A stretch of DNA of 64,000 nucleotides from Thermotoga sp. KOL6 (GTDB lineage: Bacteria; Thermotogota; Thermotogae; Thermotogales; Thermotogaceae): contig NZ_LNDE01000001.1 of the NCBI RefSeq assembly GCF_002866025.1, positions 558,001 through 622,000 on the forward strand, in the 5' to 3' direction. A program made the translations under genes and the position numbers. Under the pieces are notes generated by a model. That model saw only the letters and a program-made list of their open reading frames with translations. It ran no database searches and was not told the DNA's origin. Position 1 is the stretch's first letter. Each line of letters begins with the position of its first letter. This document shows, one piece after another, positions 48,879 to 58,226 of the stretch.

Positions 48879-50147
48879 TCAATAGAGAACGAAGGAAAGA
48901 ACCAGAGGTTCTTTTCTAATCTCCAATTTGGCATGAGAATTTCTCACAGATACTCTAAAAAGATCGTTGTTAAAAATGTTTTTGGAATGTATACACACAT
49001 CACTCCATATTCCTGAAAAATCGAGCGTAACACACAAGTTTTCCAATGAAGGATTCAACACACACAGCAAAAATTTGTTTTCGTGTTTCCAAAGATAGGA
49101 TATCACTTTTTCAGGTTGATCGTTTTTCAAAAAAATCATTTCTCCCTGCGAAAACACACTCGTTCTGAGCCGATAATTGGCAAATTGCTTGTGGAGGAGA
49201 AATATATCATTTTCCTCTGAAGGAATGGGAAGTGTGTACTCGTTGAAGATGTCCAAATCCTCTTCGAGACCGTACTCTTGACCATTATGGATCAACGGAA
49301 CTCCTTTCATTGTGAAAAGAAAAGCAATCCAATGCAACAGTGCTTCACGGGATAAAAGTTTTGCTATTCGCGGTTGATCGTGATTCTCAAGGAATCTCAT
49401 TTTCAGATACCCTCGTGGATATATATGATCTTGCATCCTCAAAAAGTCGATGTATTCCCTCAAGCTTCCTTTTCCTTCGATAAAATCTCTGAAACGGTAA
49501 TAACCATCGTAATCGTAGGTTATATCGAACGCCTGATACATATGAGGGTCGTGGGTTTCTGAAATCCAAATGAGTTTCTTAATTCTATCCAGCTTCGACC
49601 TAGCTTGTAGCCAAAAATCGAGAGGCACAAGACCAGCTACATCACATCGGAAACCGTCCACATCGAACTCCTTTACCCAATACTCCATCATCCCTATCAT
49701 ATACTCACGAAGTTCTCCATTGGAGTAATCGAAATCGACGACGTCCGACCAATCCGGGACCTTTCGCGCGAAATTGCCTTTTTCATCTCTGAGAAACCAC
49801 TCTGGGTGTTTCTTGATCAATACATTGTCAACGGCTGCGTGATTCAAAACCATATCCATTAGAACAAACATGTTCAGCTCGTGTGCTCTTTCAATGAATC
49901 TTTTGAAATCTTCTTTGGTTCCTATGTAAGGATCTATCTCATAGTAGTCACGAATCGCGTATGGTGAGCCGAGCGTTCCTTTCCTTCCCTCCACACCAGG
50001 AGGATGAATGGGCATCAACCACACAGTGTTGATGCCCATCCCCTTGATTCTTTCCAAATCTTTTGCAAGCGAGTCAAATTTCTTACCTTTATCTCCAGGA
50101 TAAGCTCTTGCAAACGCTTCGTATATTACCAATTTCTTTATGTCCAT
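48879..50147 (-). CDS. Cytoplasmic alpha-amylase family (GH13) enzyme
   Basis: The protein has 422 residues, a GH13 barrel without signal peptide. The catalytic triad is visible: nucleophile Asp169 (DGFRCDVAG), acid/base Glu197 (WISETHD) and Asp257 (FLENHDQPR). MDMVLNHAAVDN is conserved region I. It should act on maltodextrins inside the cell; T. maritima has a counterpart called AmyB (from memory). It follows the EF-G paralogue by 1 nt. Confidence 0.92.
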   Translation of the reverse strand: MDIKKLVIYEAFARAYPGDKGKKFDSLAKDLERIKGMGINTVWLMPIHPPGVEGRKGTLGSPYAIRDYYEIDPYIGTKEDFKRFIERAHELNMFVLMDMVLNHAAVDNVLIKKHPEWFLRDEKGNFARKVPDWSDVVDFDYSNGELREYMIGMMEYWVKEFDVDGFRCDVAGLVPLDFWLQARSKLDRIKKLIWISETHDPHMYQAFDITYDYDGYYRFRDFIEGKGSLREYIDFLRMQDHIYPRGYLKMRFLENHDQPRIAKLLSREALLHWIAFLFTMKGVPLIHNGQEYGLEEDLDIFNEYTLPIPSEENDIFLLHKQFANYRLRTSVFSQGEMIFLKNDQPEKVISYLWKHENKFLLCVLNPSLENLCVTLDFSGIWSDVCIHSKNIFNNDLFRVSVRNSHAKLEIRKEPLVLSFVLY

Positions 50148-50148
50148 C

Positions 50149-52200
50149 TCATTTCTCCTGTTCTTGCATTTCCCTTTTTCTTTCTTCGATGATCCTCTCT
50201 TGAATGTTTGGAGGAACTATTTCATACCTTTGAAATCTCATTGTGAAATATCCTCTTCCGCTGGTGATGGAAGAAAGTTTACTAGAAAAGTCGAGCATTT
50301 CTGCCAAGGGAACCTCTGCTTTTACTTTCACCATTCCTTTTCCAGATGGTTCCATACCAAGGGGCCTCCCTCTTCTACTGGAAATCTCTCCCATCACATC
50401 TCCAGCGTTCTCCTCGGGAACGAAGACTTCAACTTCCATTATTGGCTCGAGAATCACCGGTTTTGCTGCTTCCATCCCTTTCTTAAAGGCTTGTATCGCG
50501 GCTATTTGGAACGAAATATCCGAAGAATCCACTTCGTGGTAAGAACCATCGAAAAGAATTACTCTCACGTCCGTTACCGGATAACCTGCCAGTACTCCTT
50601 TTTTCATAGCCTCTCTGATTCCCTTGTCGACGGAAGGAATGAAGTTTCTTGGTATCACGCCGCCAACTATTTTATCGACGAATTCGTAACCCTGACCTCT
50701 TGGAAGAGGTTCAAGCTGGATCTTCACGTGCCCATACTGTCCATGACCGCCAGTTTGTTTCTTGTGCTTGTGCTCTGCCACGGCCGTTGTTGTAATAGTT
50801 TCTCTGTAAGCTATTTTGGGTTTTCCGACTTCTACATCGACACCGAAAATTTTCTTCAACCTTTCTACCATAACATCGAGATGCATAGCACCAAGACCAG
50901 AGATCACTGTTTCACCCGTTTCAGGATCGTATTCCCACACGAAAGTTGGATCAGAATCCGAAAGTCTCGAAAGCCCCCCACTGATTTTGTCTATATCTGA
51001 CTTAGATTTTGGGTGGACGGAACGAGAGAACATGGGTTCTGGGAAGTTCGGAGGAACAATTTTCACTCTTCTATCTTTGTGTGCGAGAGTCTCACCAACA
51101 GCTCCCTCTTTGAGTTTCAAGAGAACCAATATTTCTCCTGGACCGACAGCATCTACTTCTTTTTGTTGCTTGAGAACAGGTAGGTAAACGTGCCCTACTT
51201 TTTCCGATACATCTTTCTGAACGTTGATGATTGTATCCCCACCTTTTAAAGTACCCGCAATAACCTTGGCAAAGGTGATTCTTCCAACGAACTGATCGAC
51301 AACCGATTTGAAGATGTAAGCACAGAACGGCTCCTCTTCAGAAAAAGCAATTTCCGTTTCTGTTCCATCCTCCATCTCCGCTTTGTAAGGAGACGCATCT
51401 GCGGGAGAGATCCCAATATCTCCCAAATAGTCAATAAGTATTTCTATTCCTATCCCCTTGAGGGCAGATCCAGATATTACCGGTACAACCTCTCCTTTCC
51501 TGTAGCTTTCCCGAAGAACGTTCATCAATTCCTCATAGCTGATTTCTTCTCCATCCAGGTATCTCATCATGAGATCTTCATCTTGTTCAACAATATCTTC
51601 GAGTATTTCCGATCTGAGATCATTGAACTCATCCGGCATATCGCTTTCAACTACTTTTCCGCTCTCGTATCTGTAAGCCTTTCTCTTCAGAAGGTCCACT
51701 ACTCCCTCAAAACTCTCCGCTGCACCTATTGGAACAACGAGGGGAAGTATCTTCCTGGAGAATCTTTCCTTCAATTCGGCCACAACATTGTCGAAATTCG
51801 CTCTCTCTTTGTCCATCTGATTCACGAATACCATAATAGGCTTTTTCATTTCTTCAGCCAGATTCCAAGTTCGTTCAGTTTGGATCTCCACACCTGCCAC
51901 CGCGTTTACCACAGATATTATGTTCTCCGAAACGAAGATGCCATTTATGACCTCAGATATAAAATCACCAAACCCAGGCGTATCTATCAAAAATATCTCC
52001 CGTCCTTTCCACTCAAAGGACGCTACATGTGAAGAAAAACTGGCACCTTTTTCTCCTTCCACGGGGTCGTAATCCACATGTTTGGTGTCAGGTTTATCGA
52101 TGATTCCCAATTTGTAGAGAATCTGTGCCAAAAGCAAAGATTTTCCAGATCCGTTATGGCCAATCAGAGCTGCCGAGCGCACATCCTGCAATTTCCCCAT
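50149..52200 (-). CDS. EF-G paralogue (EF-G-like translational GTPase)
   Basis: The protein has 683 residues. GTPase motifs: GHNGSGKSLLLAQIL (G1, different from the AHIDAGKTT of canonical EF-G), DTPGFGDF (G3, Gly-Phe where His normally follows Gly) and VNQMDKE (G4, N-Q-M-D for NKxD). It keeps domain IV GGHGQYGHVKIQLEP and the domain V fold. The G3 His to Phe change concerns the residue that activates water, so GTP hydrolysis may be slow. This is the EF-G2-like group of uncertain role. The start is ATG 52200, TGATG-coupled to the gene before; GTG 52203 is also possible. Confidence 0.88.
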   Translation of the reverse strand: MGKLQDVRSAALIGHNGSGKSLLLAQILYKLGIIDKPDTKHVDYDPVEGEKGASFSSHVASFEWKGREIFLIDTPGFGDFISEVINGIFVSENIISVVNAVAGVEIQTERTWNLAEEMKKPIMVFVNQMDKERANFDNVVAELKERFSRKILPLVVPIGAAESFEGVVDLLKRKAYRYESGKVVESDMPDEFNDLRSEILEDIVEQDEDLMMRYLDGEEISYEELMNVLRESYRKGEVVPVISGSALKGIGIEILIDYLGDIGISPADASPYKAEMEDGTETEIAFSEEEPFCAYIFKSVVDQFVGRITFAKVIAGTLKGGDTIINVQKDVSEKVGHVYLPVLKQQKEVDAVGPGEILVLLKLKEGAVGETLAHKDRRVKIVPPNFPEPMFSRSVHPKSKSDIDKISGGLSRLSDSDPTFVWEYDPETGETVISGLGAMHLDVMVERLKKIFGVDVEVGKPKIAYRETITTTAVAEHKHKKQTGGHGQYGHVKIQLEPLPRGQGYEFVDKIVGGVIPRNFIPSVDKGIREAMKKGVLAGYPVTDVRVILFDGSYHEVDSSDISFQIAAIQAFKKGMEAAKPVILEPIMEVEVFVPEENAGDVMGEISSRRGRPLGMEPSGKGMVKVKAEVPLAEMLDFSSKLSSITSGRGYFTMRFQRYEIVPPNIQERIIEERKREMQEQEK

Positions 52201-53861
52201 CACTCACCCACCTCCGTCCTTTTTTTCTCCCAAACAACGATTCCCACAGGTATACTAGCTGTACTGCTCTCCGCCTTACCAAAAATACTTCCTCCCACCA
52301 CCATAACCGATGAGCTCCCTCCATCAACGCACATGGCGTCTTCGAATCCTCTGGCAAGGAGGAAATTAACGAGTTCATCATAATCCAATCCCCTCGTTAT
52401 ATGATTATAACCTTCAAAAACGATGAACCAAAGCTTTCCATCCTTTGTAGCGATAACCGTTCTTGGAGCTTTTGCATAGGCAATCCCACCACCGTATCGT
52501 GCTTTCTCTTCCTGAGCGTCGGGAATTGGTGCCCCATTTTTTATCAAAAGCGGACCACCTTCAACCGCATGTCTGATACGGAGGGGAATATTGGGTTGAA
52601 TGGAAAGGAAAACCTCGTCTCCTTCTTTCAAGTTTGAAAGGTATTTTTCGTATTTCTTGGAAATAGCAACCACGTATTCAGAACCCTCGGCTTTTTCTTT
52701 GTATCCTACTTGCTTCACAGCATTACCGTCTACTACGAAATACAGTTTATCTTCTTTCCTAGGAATTTCACGTGAAAATTCCTTTGTGTAAATTAAAACC
52801 TCGCCTTCACCGAGCGAATTTATTCCTTTTACAAGGAAAAGCACGTTGTTCACCATCAAAGTGATATCCACAAGTACCCTTCCTATAAAGACGTTCCCTT
52901 CTTCCGTGATTGCAAAAACGGGCCTGCCAGAGAACATGGTTGAATACGGTTTCCCATCTATCACTACGAGGCCAATGGGAAATTTCGTCACAGGATCGAA
53001 GTAATTCCCGTTTATACCCGCAATACCTCCAACTCTCTCCACCATTCTGTCGAGACGTTCAAGCGACCCAAAACCCTTTTCGGCTACGACAGGTTTGACC
53101 AAAACTCTTTTGAGATCCATACTCAGGTAATTGACAACTGTTTTTTCTCCCTCATCGAACTCTTCAATCTTCCGCTCGAAATCGATCCCATCAGCCAACT
53201 TCATTTTACCGAAGAAACCTTCTATTAGGGAAAGATTGAGCACCAGTTTTCCCTTTTCAAAAGAGATTTTCACGTCTGGATAAAAATCACCAAGTTCAAC
53301 AGTAAATGTGACTTCGTGCTTGCCGAGCTTCACTTTTACATACTCTGAAACAGATGGTATACTTTCCACAACAGGGGATATAGTTATTTCTACTTTACCG
53401 AAGGTTGTTTCCACGTTTACCATATCCGGCACCAATGTTCCAGTGTATAAAATCGTTATTTTGTTCATCTCCTTAGAGGCAGACAAAATTATCGGAAGCG
53501 AGTTGTAAACGAGAACAGTCTCCCCGTGTCTGTAGATTTGATAGTCACTCAACATTTTTTTTACAGAGTCTAGTGACAAAAGAAGGTTCCCATTGAGAAA
53601 CAAAGGAGAGGACAATTCTTCCACAAAATCTAGTATTACCTTCCCTTCCTTCACAAAAAGAACATGATCGTTGTAAACCACGTAATGATACCCGTTGGCA
53701 TGGATGTAACCAACACCTATTGGCTGTAAATCTTCCACGTACACATAAATTTCTCCATCTTTTGAAATGGTCCTAATGGGAAATGCCTTTTCGCCACTTA
53801 TCACATAAGAACCGAAAATTGATGCTGCAAAAAGTAAGAAGACGAGAACCAACTGCCTCAT
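52200..53861 (-). CDS. Exported phosphodiester glycosidase family protein (DUF2233/NAGPA)
   Basis: The protein has 553 residues. It begins with a signal peptide (LVLVFLLFAASIFGSYVIS), then a beta-rich region that may include a copper-amine-oxidase-like or AMIN-like wall-binding domain (about 30-230). The C-terminal domain (about 245-545) has the family motifs GINGNYFDPVTKFPIG and CVDGGSSSVMVVGG. The family includes the mannose-6-phosphate uncovering enzyme; in bacteria it is thought to act on cell-wall phosphodiester sugars. It overlaps pyrimidine phosphorylase by 4 nt. Confidence 0.85.
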   Translation of the reverse strand: MRQLVLVFLLFAASIFGSYVISGEKAFPIRTISKDGEIYVYVEDLQPIGVGYIHANGYHYVVYNDHVLFVKEGKVILDFVEELSSPLFLNGNLLLSLDSVKKMLSDYQIYRHGETVLVYNSLPIILSASKEMNKITILYTGTLVPDMVNVETTFGKVEITISPVVESIPSVSEYVKVKLGKHEVTFTVELGDFYPDVKISFEKGKLVLNLSLIEGFFGKMKLADGIDFERKIEEFDEGEKTVVNYLSMDLKRVLVKPVVAEKGFGSLERLDRMVERVGGIAGINGNYFDPVTKFPIGLVVIDGKPYSTMFSGRPVFAITEEGNVFIGRVLVDITLMVNNVLFLVKGINSLGEGEVLIYTKEFSREIPRKEDKLYFVVDGNAVKQVGYKEKAEGSEYVVAISKKYEKYLSNLKEGDEVFLSIQPNIPLRIRHAVEGGPLLIKNGAPIPDAQEEKARYGGGIAYAKAPRTVIATKDGKLWFIVFEGYNHITRGLDYDELVNFLLARGFEDAMCVDGGSSSVMVVGGSIFGKAESSTASIPVGIVVWEKKRTEVGE

Positions 53862-55165
53862 TTAATCACCTCTTCCACTACTTTGAAAGGTCCAGGAGAA
53901 GTATCAGATATGAAGTATGCTTCCCTCAAAAGATTCATAGCTGCTTCCAGGTCGCTTTTCTCTGAGAAGAAAACTTTGGCAACGGTTTCCCCTTTCCTTA
54001 CAAAGTCTCCCAGCTTCTTCTCAATCACGATCCCCACACTGTGATCTATTCTGTCCTCTTTTCTCTTTCTCCCCGCTCCAAGAAGCATCGAAGCGGTTCC
54101 GACTTTTTCAGTGTCAATCCAAGACACGTATCCCTCTTTGTCTGCTTTGAACTCTTCCACCCTTTCCGAAACCGGTAAAGTTTCCCAAGGTGCATCTACG
54201 ATCTTCTCATCTCCACCTTGTGCTTTCACGAGAATCCGAAATTTTTCCAAAGCTTCTCCGTTTTCTATCTTTTTCCTTAAGACCTCTTTCCCCTCTTCAA
54301 AAGAGAAAACACCCGCAAGATCTAACATCAAAGCTCCGAGCGTTATAGAAAGTTCTACCAAGTCTTTCGGGCCGTTACCTTTGAGTGTCTCTATTGCTTC
54401 TATGACTTCCAAAGAATTACCCACGTATTTTCCCAAAGGTTGATTCATGTTCGAAAGAACAGCGGCCGCTTTCTTGTCATGCTTCTTTGCTATTTCCAGC
54501 ATCAATTTCGCTAAGCGTCTTGACTCCTCTTTGTCCTTTACAAAAGCTCCCGTCCCGAACTTTACATCCAAAACAAAAGCATCACTTCCAGCCGCTAACT
54601 TCTTGCTCATTATGCTCGAGGCGATCAAAGACATCTCGTCGACGGTTGCCGTCGCATCTCGAAGAGCGTATATTTTCTTATCTGCGGGTACCAGATTCCC
54701 AGTCTGACTCACTATGGCTATCCCGTACTTCTTTACGTTTTCAATAAACTTGTCAAGTGGAAGTTCTGCCTTGAAACCGGGAATCGATTCCAACTTGTCT
54801 ATAGTTCCGCCTGTGTGTCCTAGAGCTCTACCAGACATCTTGGCAACAGGTATACCACAAGACGCAACGAGTGGTGCAACAACCAAAGTTGTCTTATCAC
54901 CAACCCCACCGGTGGAATGTTTATCTACCTTCACTCCTGGAATCTCGGAAAGGTCGAGAATTTCTCCCGAGCGCATCATACTTTCCGTGAGGTAGTAAGT
55001 CTCTTCTTCATCCATGTGACGGAAGAAGACCGCCATCAAAAACGCCGCCATTTGATAGTCCGCCACTTCACCTCTTACGTATCCGTGAACCATGAAATTT
55101 ATCTCTTCTTTAGAAAGTTTTCCACCATTTCTTTTCTTCAAAATGATGTCATAAGCCCTCACCAT
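53858..55165 (-). CDS. Pyrimidine-nucleoside / thymidine phosphorylase
   Basis: It splits thymidine or uridine with phosphate. The protein has 435 residues, a length typical of the bispecific PyNP type. Conserved: KHSTGGVGDKTTLVVAPLVAS (phosphate and substrate loop), SGRALGHTGGTIDKLESIPGF, and VLDVKFGTGAF. The ATG at 55165 overlaps the hpkA stop as TGATATG, with AAGG upstream; a longer frame upstream is inside hpkA. Its link with a sensor kinase is only positional. Confidence 0.94.
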   Translation of the reverse strand: MVRAYDIILKKRNGGKLSKEEINFMVHGYVRGEVADYQMAAFLMAVFFRHMDEEETYYLTESMMRSGEILDLSEIPGVKVDKHSTGGVGDKTTLVVAPLVASCGIPVAKMSGRALGHTGGTIDKLESIPGFKAELPLDKFIENVKKYGIAIVSQTGNLVPADKKIYALRDATATVDEMSLIASSIMSKKLAAGSDAFVLDVKFGTGAFVKDKEESRRLAKLMLEIAKKHDKKAAAVLSNMNQPLGKYVGNSLEVIEAIETLKGNGPKDLVELSITLGALMLDLAGVFSFEEGKEVLRKKIENGEALEKFRILVKAQGGDEKIVDAPWETLPVSERVEEFKADKEGYVSWIDTEKVGTASMLLGAGRKRKEDRIDHSVGIVIEKKLGDFVRKGETVAKVFFSEKSDLEAAMNLLREAYFISDTSPGPFKVVEEVIK

Positions 55166-55166
55166 A

Positions 55167-56405
55167 TCACCTTCCTTTTGGAAGAAAAACACGCATGAGG
55201 GTTCCGCGGTTGATTTCGCTGTCCACTTCTATTTTTCCACCATGCCTATCAACAATAGTTTTCACTATCGTGAGCCCAAGACCTGTTCCTCCCATCTTCC
55301 TCGATCTTGCTTTGTCCACTCTGAAGAACTTCTCAAAAATCCTATTTTGTGCTTCTTTGGGTATACCAGGGCCTGTATCTTCTACTTCCACAATAGCCCA
55401 ATCGGGAGTATCGTAAGCTCGAACCCATACTTTCTTTTCTCCTTTCTCCTTCAAGGAAGTGTATTTCACCGCATTGTCTACCAGATTCAATAACATTTGA
55501 ACGAGCCTTTCTTTGTTCCCTCTCACTATCACACTTTCACAATCGATGTTCAATTCCACATTGTTTTCTTCAGCGATAGGCTGAACGATTCTATAAACGT
55601 AATCAACCACTTCACACAAATCCACATCTTTCATTTCGAATTTACCGAAGTTCTCCTCCATTTTTTCTAAATCAAGCAGATCGTTTATAAGGCGCGTCAT
55701 ACGTGCTGATTCTTCCTCTATGATTCTCAAGAATTTTCTAACCAGCTCTTTGTTTTCAAGATCGTCTTCTAAAAGAGTCTCCGCATACCCATGAATAGAA
55801 GTCAAGGGGGTTCGAAGTTCATGAGACACCGTTGCTATGAACTCTCTTCTCATCTCATCAAGCTTTCTCTCTTTCGTCACATCGTGGAAAAGGATAACGA
55901 ATATCTTGTCTCCATTTTTCAGCTCGACAGGTATCACTTTAACATGAAAATATTTTTTGTCGTTTTCTACGTAAGTGATGAACGTACCTTCTTGGGGCTC
56001 TGAACTCTTCATCGTTTCTTCGACCATCTCGTTTATGTAGTAGTCTTCGAATATCTCATAGTAACGTCGCCCTTCAGGATTCATCCTATCTTGTAAAAAG
56101 TCCCAAGCAGCTTTGTTTAGAAAAGTGATCTTACCTTCTTTATCCAGGATGAAAATTGGCTCACTGAGACTGTTCAAGATAGTCAAAAAGTTGTCTCGGC
56201 TTACCTCTATACGCGCAATAGCATCTTTCAAACCGTCGATATACTTCTTCAAACGCTCGAAAAGATAAAGAGGGGGAACCTCCTCTTCCCCCAACAAATT
56301 CGCTACTTTTTTTATGAAGATCCTGTATTCGGCCATTTTCTTTCTGAAGAACGAAATCACCAAAATCAATAAAAGAGCTCCTGCTACGATCAGAAGAATT
56401 TCCAT
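55167..56405 (-). CDS. hpkA: HpkA sensor histidine kinase
   Basis: The protein has 412 residues: a single N-terminal membrane helix (about 2-20), a PAS domain (about 75-175), a DHp helix with His195 in TVSHELRTPL, and an ATPase domain with LLNLVDNAVKYT (N box), VEDTGPGIP (G1) and GGTGLGLTIVK (G2). There is almost no extracellular part, so it senses within the membrane or cytoplasm through PAS. It partners with DrrA, encoded 3 nt upstream; the pair is the first two-component system described in T. maritima, as I recall. Confidence 0.94.
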   Translation of the reverse strand: MEILLIVAGALLLILVISFFRKKMAEYRIFIKKVANLLGEEEVPPLYLFERLKKYIDGLKDAIARIEVSRDNFLTILNSLSEPIFILDKEGKITFLNKAAWDFLQDRMNPEGRRYYEIFEDYYINEMVEETMKSSEPQEGTFITYVENDKKYFHVKVIPVELKNGDKIFVILFHDVTKERKLDEMRREFIATVSHELRTPLTSIHGYAETLLEDDLENKELVRKFLRIIEEESARMTRLINDLLDLEKMEENFGKFEMKDVDLCEVVDYVYRIVQPIAEENNVELNIDCESVIVRGNKERLVQMLLNLVDNAVKYTSLKEKGEKKVWVRAYDTPDWAIVEVEDTGPGIPKEAQNRIFEKFFRVDKARSRKMGGTGLGLTIVKTIVDRHGGKIEVDSEINRGTLMRVFLPKGR

Positions 56406-56408
56406 CGA

Positions 56409-57128
56409 TTAATCTTCCTTTCCAGGGTCTCTGAACTTGTATCCCTTCCCTCGCACAGTGATTATGTACTTCGGATTGGAAGGATCTTCCTCTATCTTCG
56501 TTCTCAATCTTCTAATGTGCACATCTACTGTTCTTGTATCACCGTAATAGTCGTATCCCCATAGTTTGTCCAACAACACATCCCTACTAAACACCTTTCC
56601 CTCATTTTCTGCCAAGAATCGGAGGAGTTCAAATTCGAGTGGAGTAAGATTCACTTTCTTGCCTCTCACTTTCACCTCGTACTTTTCTACATCGATCTCT
56701 AGATCTTTTGCTGTGATCTTTTTCGGCCTCTCCTCTTTGCTTTGAGCGGCTGCAGATAATCTCCTGAAGATGGCTTTCACTCTTGCAAGAAGTTCTCTTA
56801 CACTAAAAGGTTTGGTTATGTAATCATCCGCTCCAAGCTCTAACCCGAGAACTTTGTCGAATTCCTCACCTTTAGCACTCAGAAAAATAACGGGTGTGTT
56901 TCTGTATTTCTCCATAGATCTAATCTTCCTGACGAGTTCGAAACCGTCCATTCCGGGTAACATGATATCCACTATAAACATGTCAACGTCTTCTTCGTTT
57001 GCAAGTTTAAGAGCTTCTTCACCATCGTAAGCTTTCAGAACGTCGTATCCCTCTTTGGAAAGGTTGTATCCTACCAACTCCAGTATCGCGGGGTCGTCAT
57101 CGACAACCAGAATCTTCTTCTTCGCCAT
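56409..57128 (-). CDS. drrA: DrrA response regulator (OmpR/PhoB type)
   Basis: The protein has 239 residues: a receiver domain with Asp10-12 acidic pocket, phospho-acceptor Asp54 (FIVDIMLPGMDG), Lys in ITKPFS, then a winged-helix domain with LTPLEFELLRFLAENEGKVFSRDVLL and RTVDVHIRRLRTKIE. It is PhoB-like; the regulated genes are not known from this window. Its own SD (AGGGG, seven bases from the ATG) lies inside a small hairpin. Confidence 0.95.
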   Translation of the reverse strand: MAKKKILVVDDDPAILELVGYNLSKEGYDVLKAYDGEEALKLANEEDVDMFIVDIMLPGMDGFELVRKIRSMEKYRNTPVIFLSAKGEEFDKVLGLELGADDYITKPFSVRELLARVKAIFRRLSAAAQSKEERPKKITAKDLEIDVEKYEVKVRGKKVNLTPLEFELLRFLAENEGKVFSRDVLLDKLWGYDYYGDTRTVDVHIRRLRTKIEEDPSNPKYIITVRGKGYKFRDPGKED

Positions 57129-57135
57129 CTCTAAT

Positions 57136-57148
57136 CCCCTTAGAGGGG
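57136..57148 (-). promoter_or_regulatory. Hairpin covering the drrA ribosome-binding site
   Basis: On the minus strand CCCCT-CTA-AGGGG forms a 5-bp hairpin whose 3' arm is the SD of drrA. A second GGAGG (57153-57157) lies 24 nt from the start; looping out the hairpin would bring it to about 11 nt. An alternative 6-bp stem CTCTAA / TTAGAG (57129-57145) uses overlapping bases. This may set the level of drrA translation. Confidence 0.4.
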
Positions 57149-57186
57149 TACACCTCCTTTCATGTGATTTCTATTCTATTTTAACA

Positions 57187-57849
57187 TTATCGTTCAGTTT
57201 TTGGAGAAGATACCTTCCTGAAGGTAAACCAGGCAGCAATAAACAAAAAGAGAAGAAAGAGGGATACATAGAAAAATACCATAGACTTGTTCTCAAAAAA
57301 ATTCTCCGGATTAAACTCCACGTTGAACAGTCCGGATAAGTACCAAAGAACTAGAGCGGAAAAAACAGCAGCTCCCACTAAAATCGAGAGTATCTTTGCA
57401 AAATCTCTTTCCCTTCTGTAGGCAGTTAATCCCGCTAGCATTCCTACAAAAGCAGACAAACCTAGTGTTATCCAGTTCATATACTGCACGTTCTGTATTC
57501 CAAAGGAATTTGTCATGAAATTTATCACGTAGTATGCTAGGAAAGATATCGTCACAAAAGCTGCTAGAAATACAAGATACTTGTACAGAACATAGATCAC
57601 AACTGCCGTTAAAACACCAACGGCCACCATGACCACCATCTTTACATTTTCATTGGAAAGATACTCTTTCAGTGCTTCAAGACTAGCGAGAAATGGGAAC
57701 ACGAAATTGATACCCAAGATGAACCCTAAAACAGCAAAAGCAATGTTCTCCACGTATCTGGATGCGAACATCAAAAAGAGTGCTGCGGGAAGAGAAAAAT
57801 ACCAGTTATCGATAACCACTTTCAGAAATCCCCCTATCACATTCTCCAT
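57187..57849 (-). CDS. Polytopic membrane protein (DUF4203-like)
   Basis: The protein has 220 residues with about seven membrane helices and short loops. It ends with a basic tail (FRKVSSPKTER). No transport motif is seen. The pattern of Gly-rich helices (FAVLGFILGINFVF, LGLSAFVGMLAGLTAYRRERDF) resembles DUF4203/TMEM198-like proteins. It lies between rpsT and drrA; the SD GGGGG precedes the ATG at 57849. No function is assigned. Confidence 0.75.
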   Translation of the reverse strand: MENVIGGFLKVVIDNWYFSLPAALFLMFASRYVENIAFAVLGFILGINFVFPFLASLEALKEYLSNENVKMVVMVAVGVLTAVVIYVLYKYLVFLAAFVTISFLAYYVINFMTNSFGIQNVQYMNWITLGLSAFVGMLAGLTAYRRERDFAKILSILVGAAVFSALVLWYLSGLFNVEFNPENFFENKSMVFFYVSLFLLFLFIAAWFTFRKVSSPKTER

Positions 57850-57881
57850 AGTGATTTCCCCCTTTCTTAAAAATCAGAAAT

Positions 57882-57896
57882 GCCCCACACGGGGGC
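57882..57896 (-). terminator. Terminator after rpsT
   Basis: On the minus strand GCCCC-CGTGT-GGGGC forms a 5-bp GC hairpin followed by ATTTCTGATTTTT. It lies 25 nt after the rpsT stop and 33 nt before the membrane protein gene. The U tract is interrupted, so termination may be partial. Confidence 0.6.
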
Positions 57897-57920
57897 TAAA
57901 AAATCGCGATCAAATAAACT

Positions 57921-58211
57921 TCACTCTTGTGAGGTTTCCAATGTTTTCAAATAATCGTTCACTTTCTTGAACAGCCTTTCCTTCCTTCTTGCACCCTGAT
58001 TTTTGTGAATGACTCCTTTGGAAACTGCCTTATCTATGGCAGCTTGCGCTTTCTTTGCCAGTTCTAAAACCACTTCTTTCGATTCTTTGTTCTCAATGGC
58101 CTTAAGCACTTCTTTTATTCTGTTCTTGAAAAACGTTTTGTACGCTCTGTTCCTAATTCGTCTTTTTTCAGAAACCCGGACTCTTTTCTTCGCAGACCTC
58201 GTGTTAGGCAC
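57921..58211 (-). CDS. rpsT: Ribosomal protein bS20
   Basis: This small basic 30S protein has 96 residues, mostly three long helices. It begins [35 protein letters not shown], typical of S20, and ends with [25 protein letters not shown]. It is encoded 15 nt downstream of metK and is followed by a hairpin terminator. Confidence 0.97.
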   Translation of the reverse strand: MPNTRSAKKRVRVSEKRRIRNRAYKTFFKNRIKEVLKAIENKESKEVVLELAKKAQAAIDKAVSKGVIHKNQGARRKERLFKKVNDYLKTLETSQE

Positions 58212-58226
58212 TCCTCAATCCCTCCC

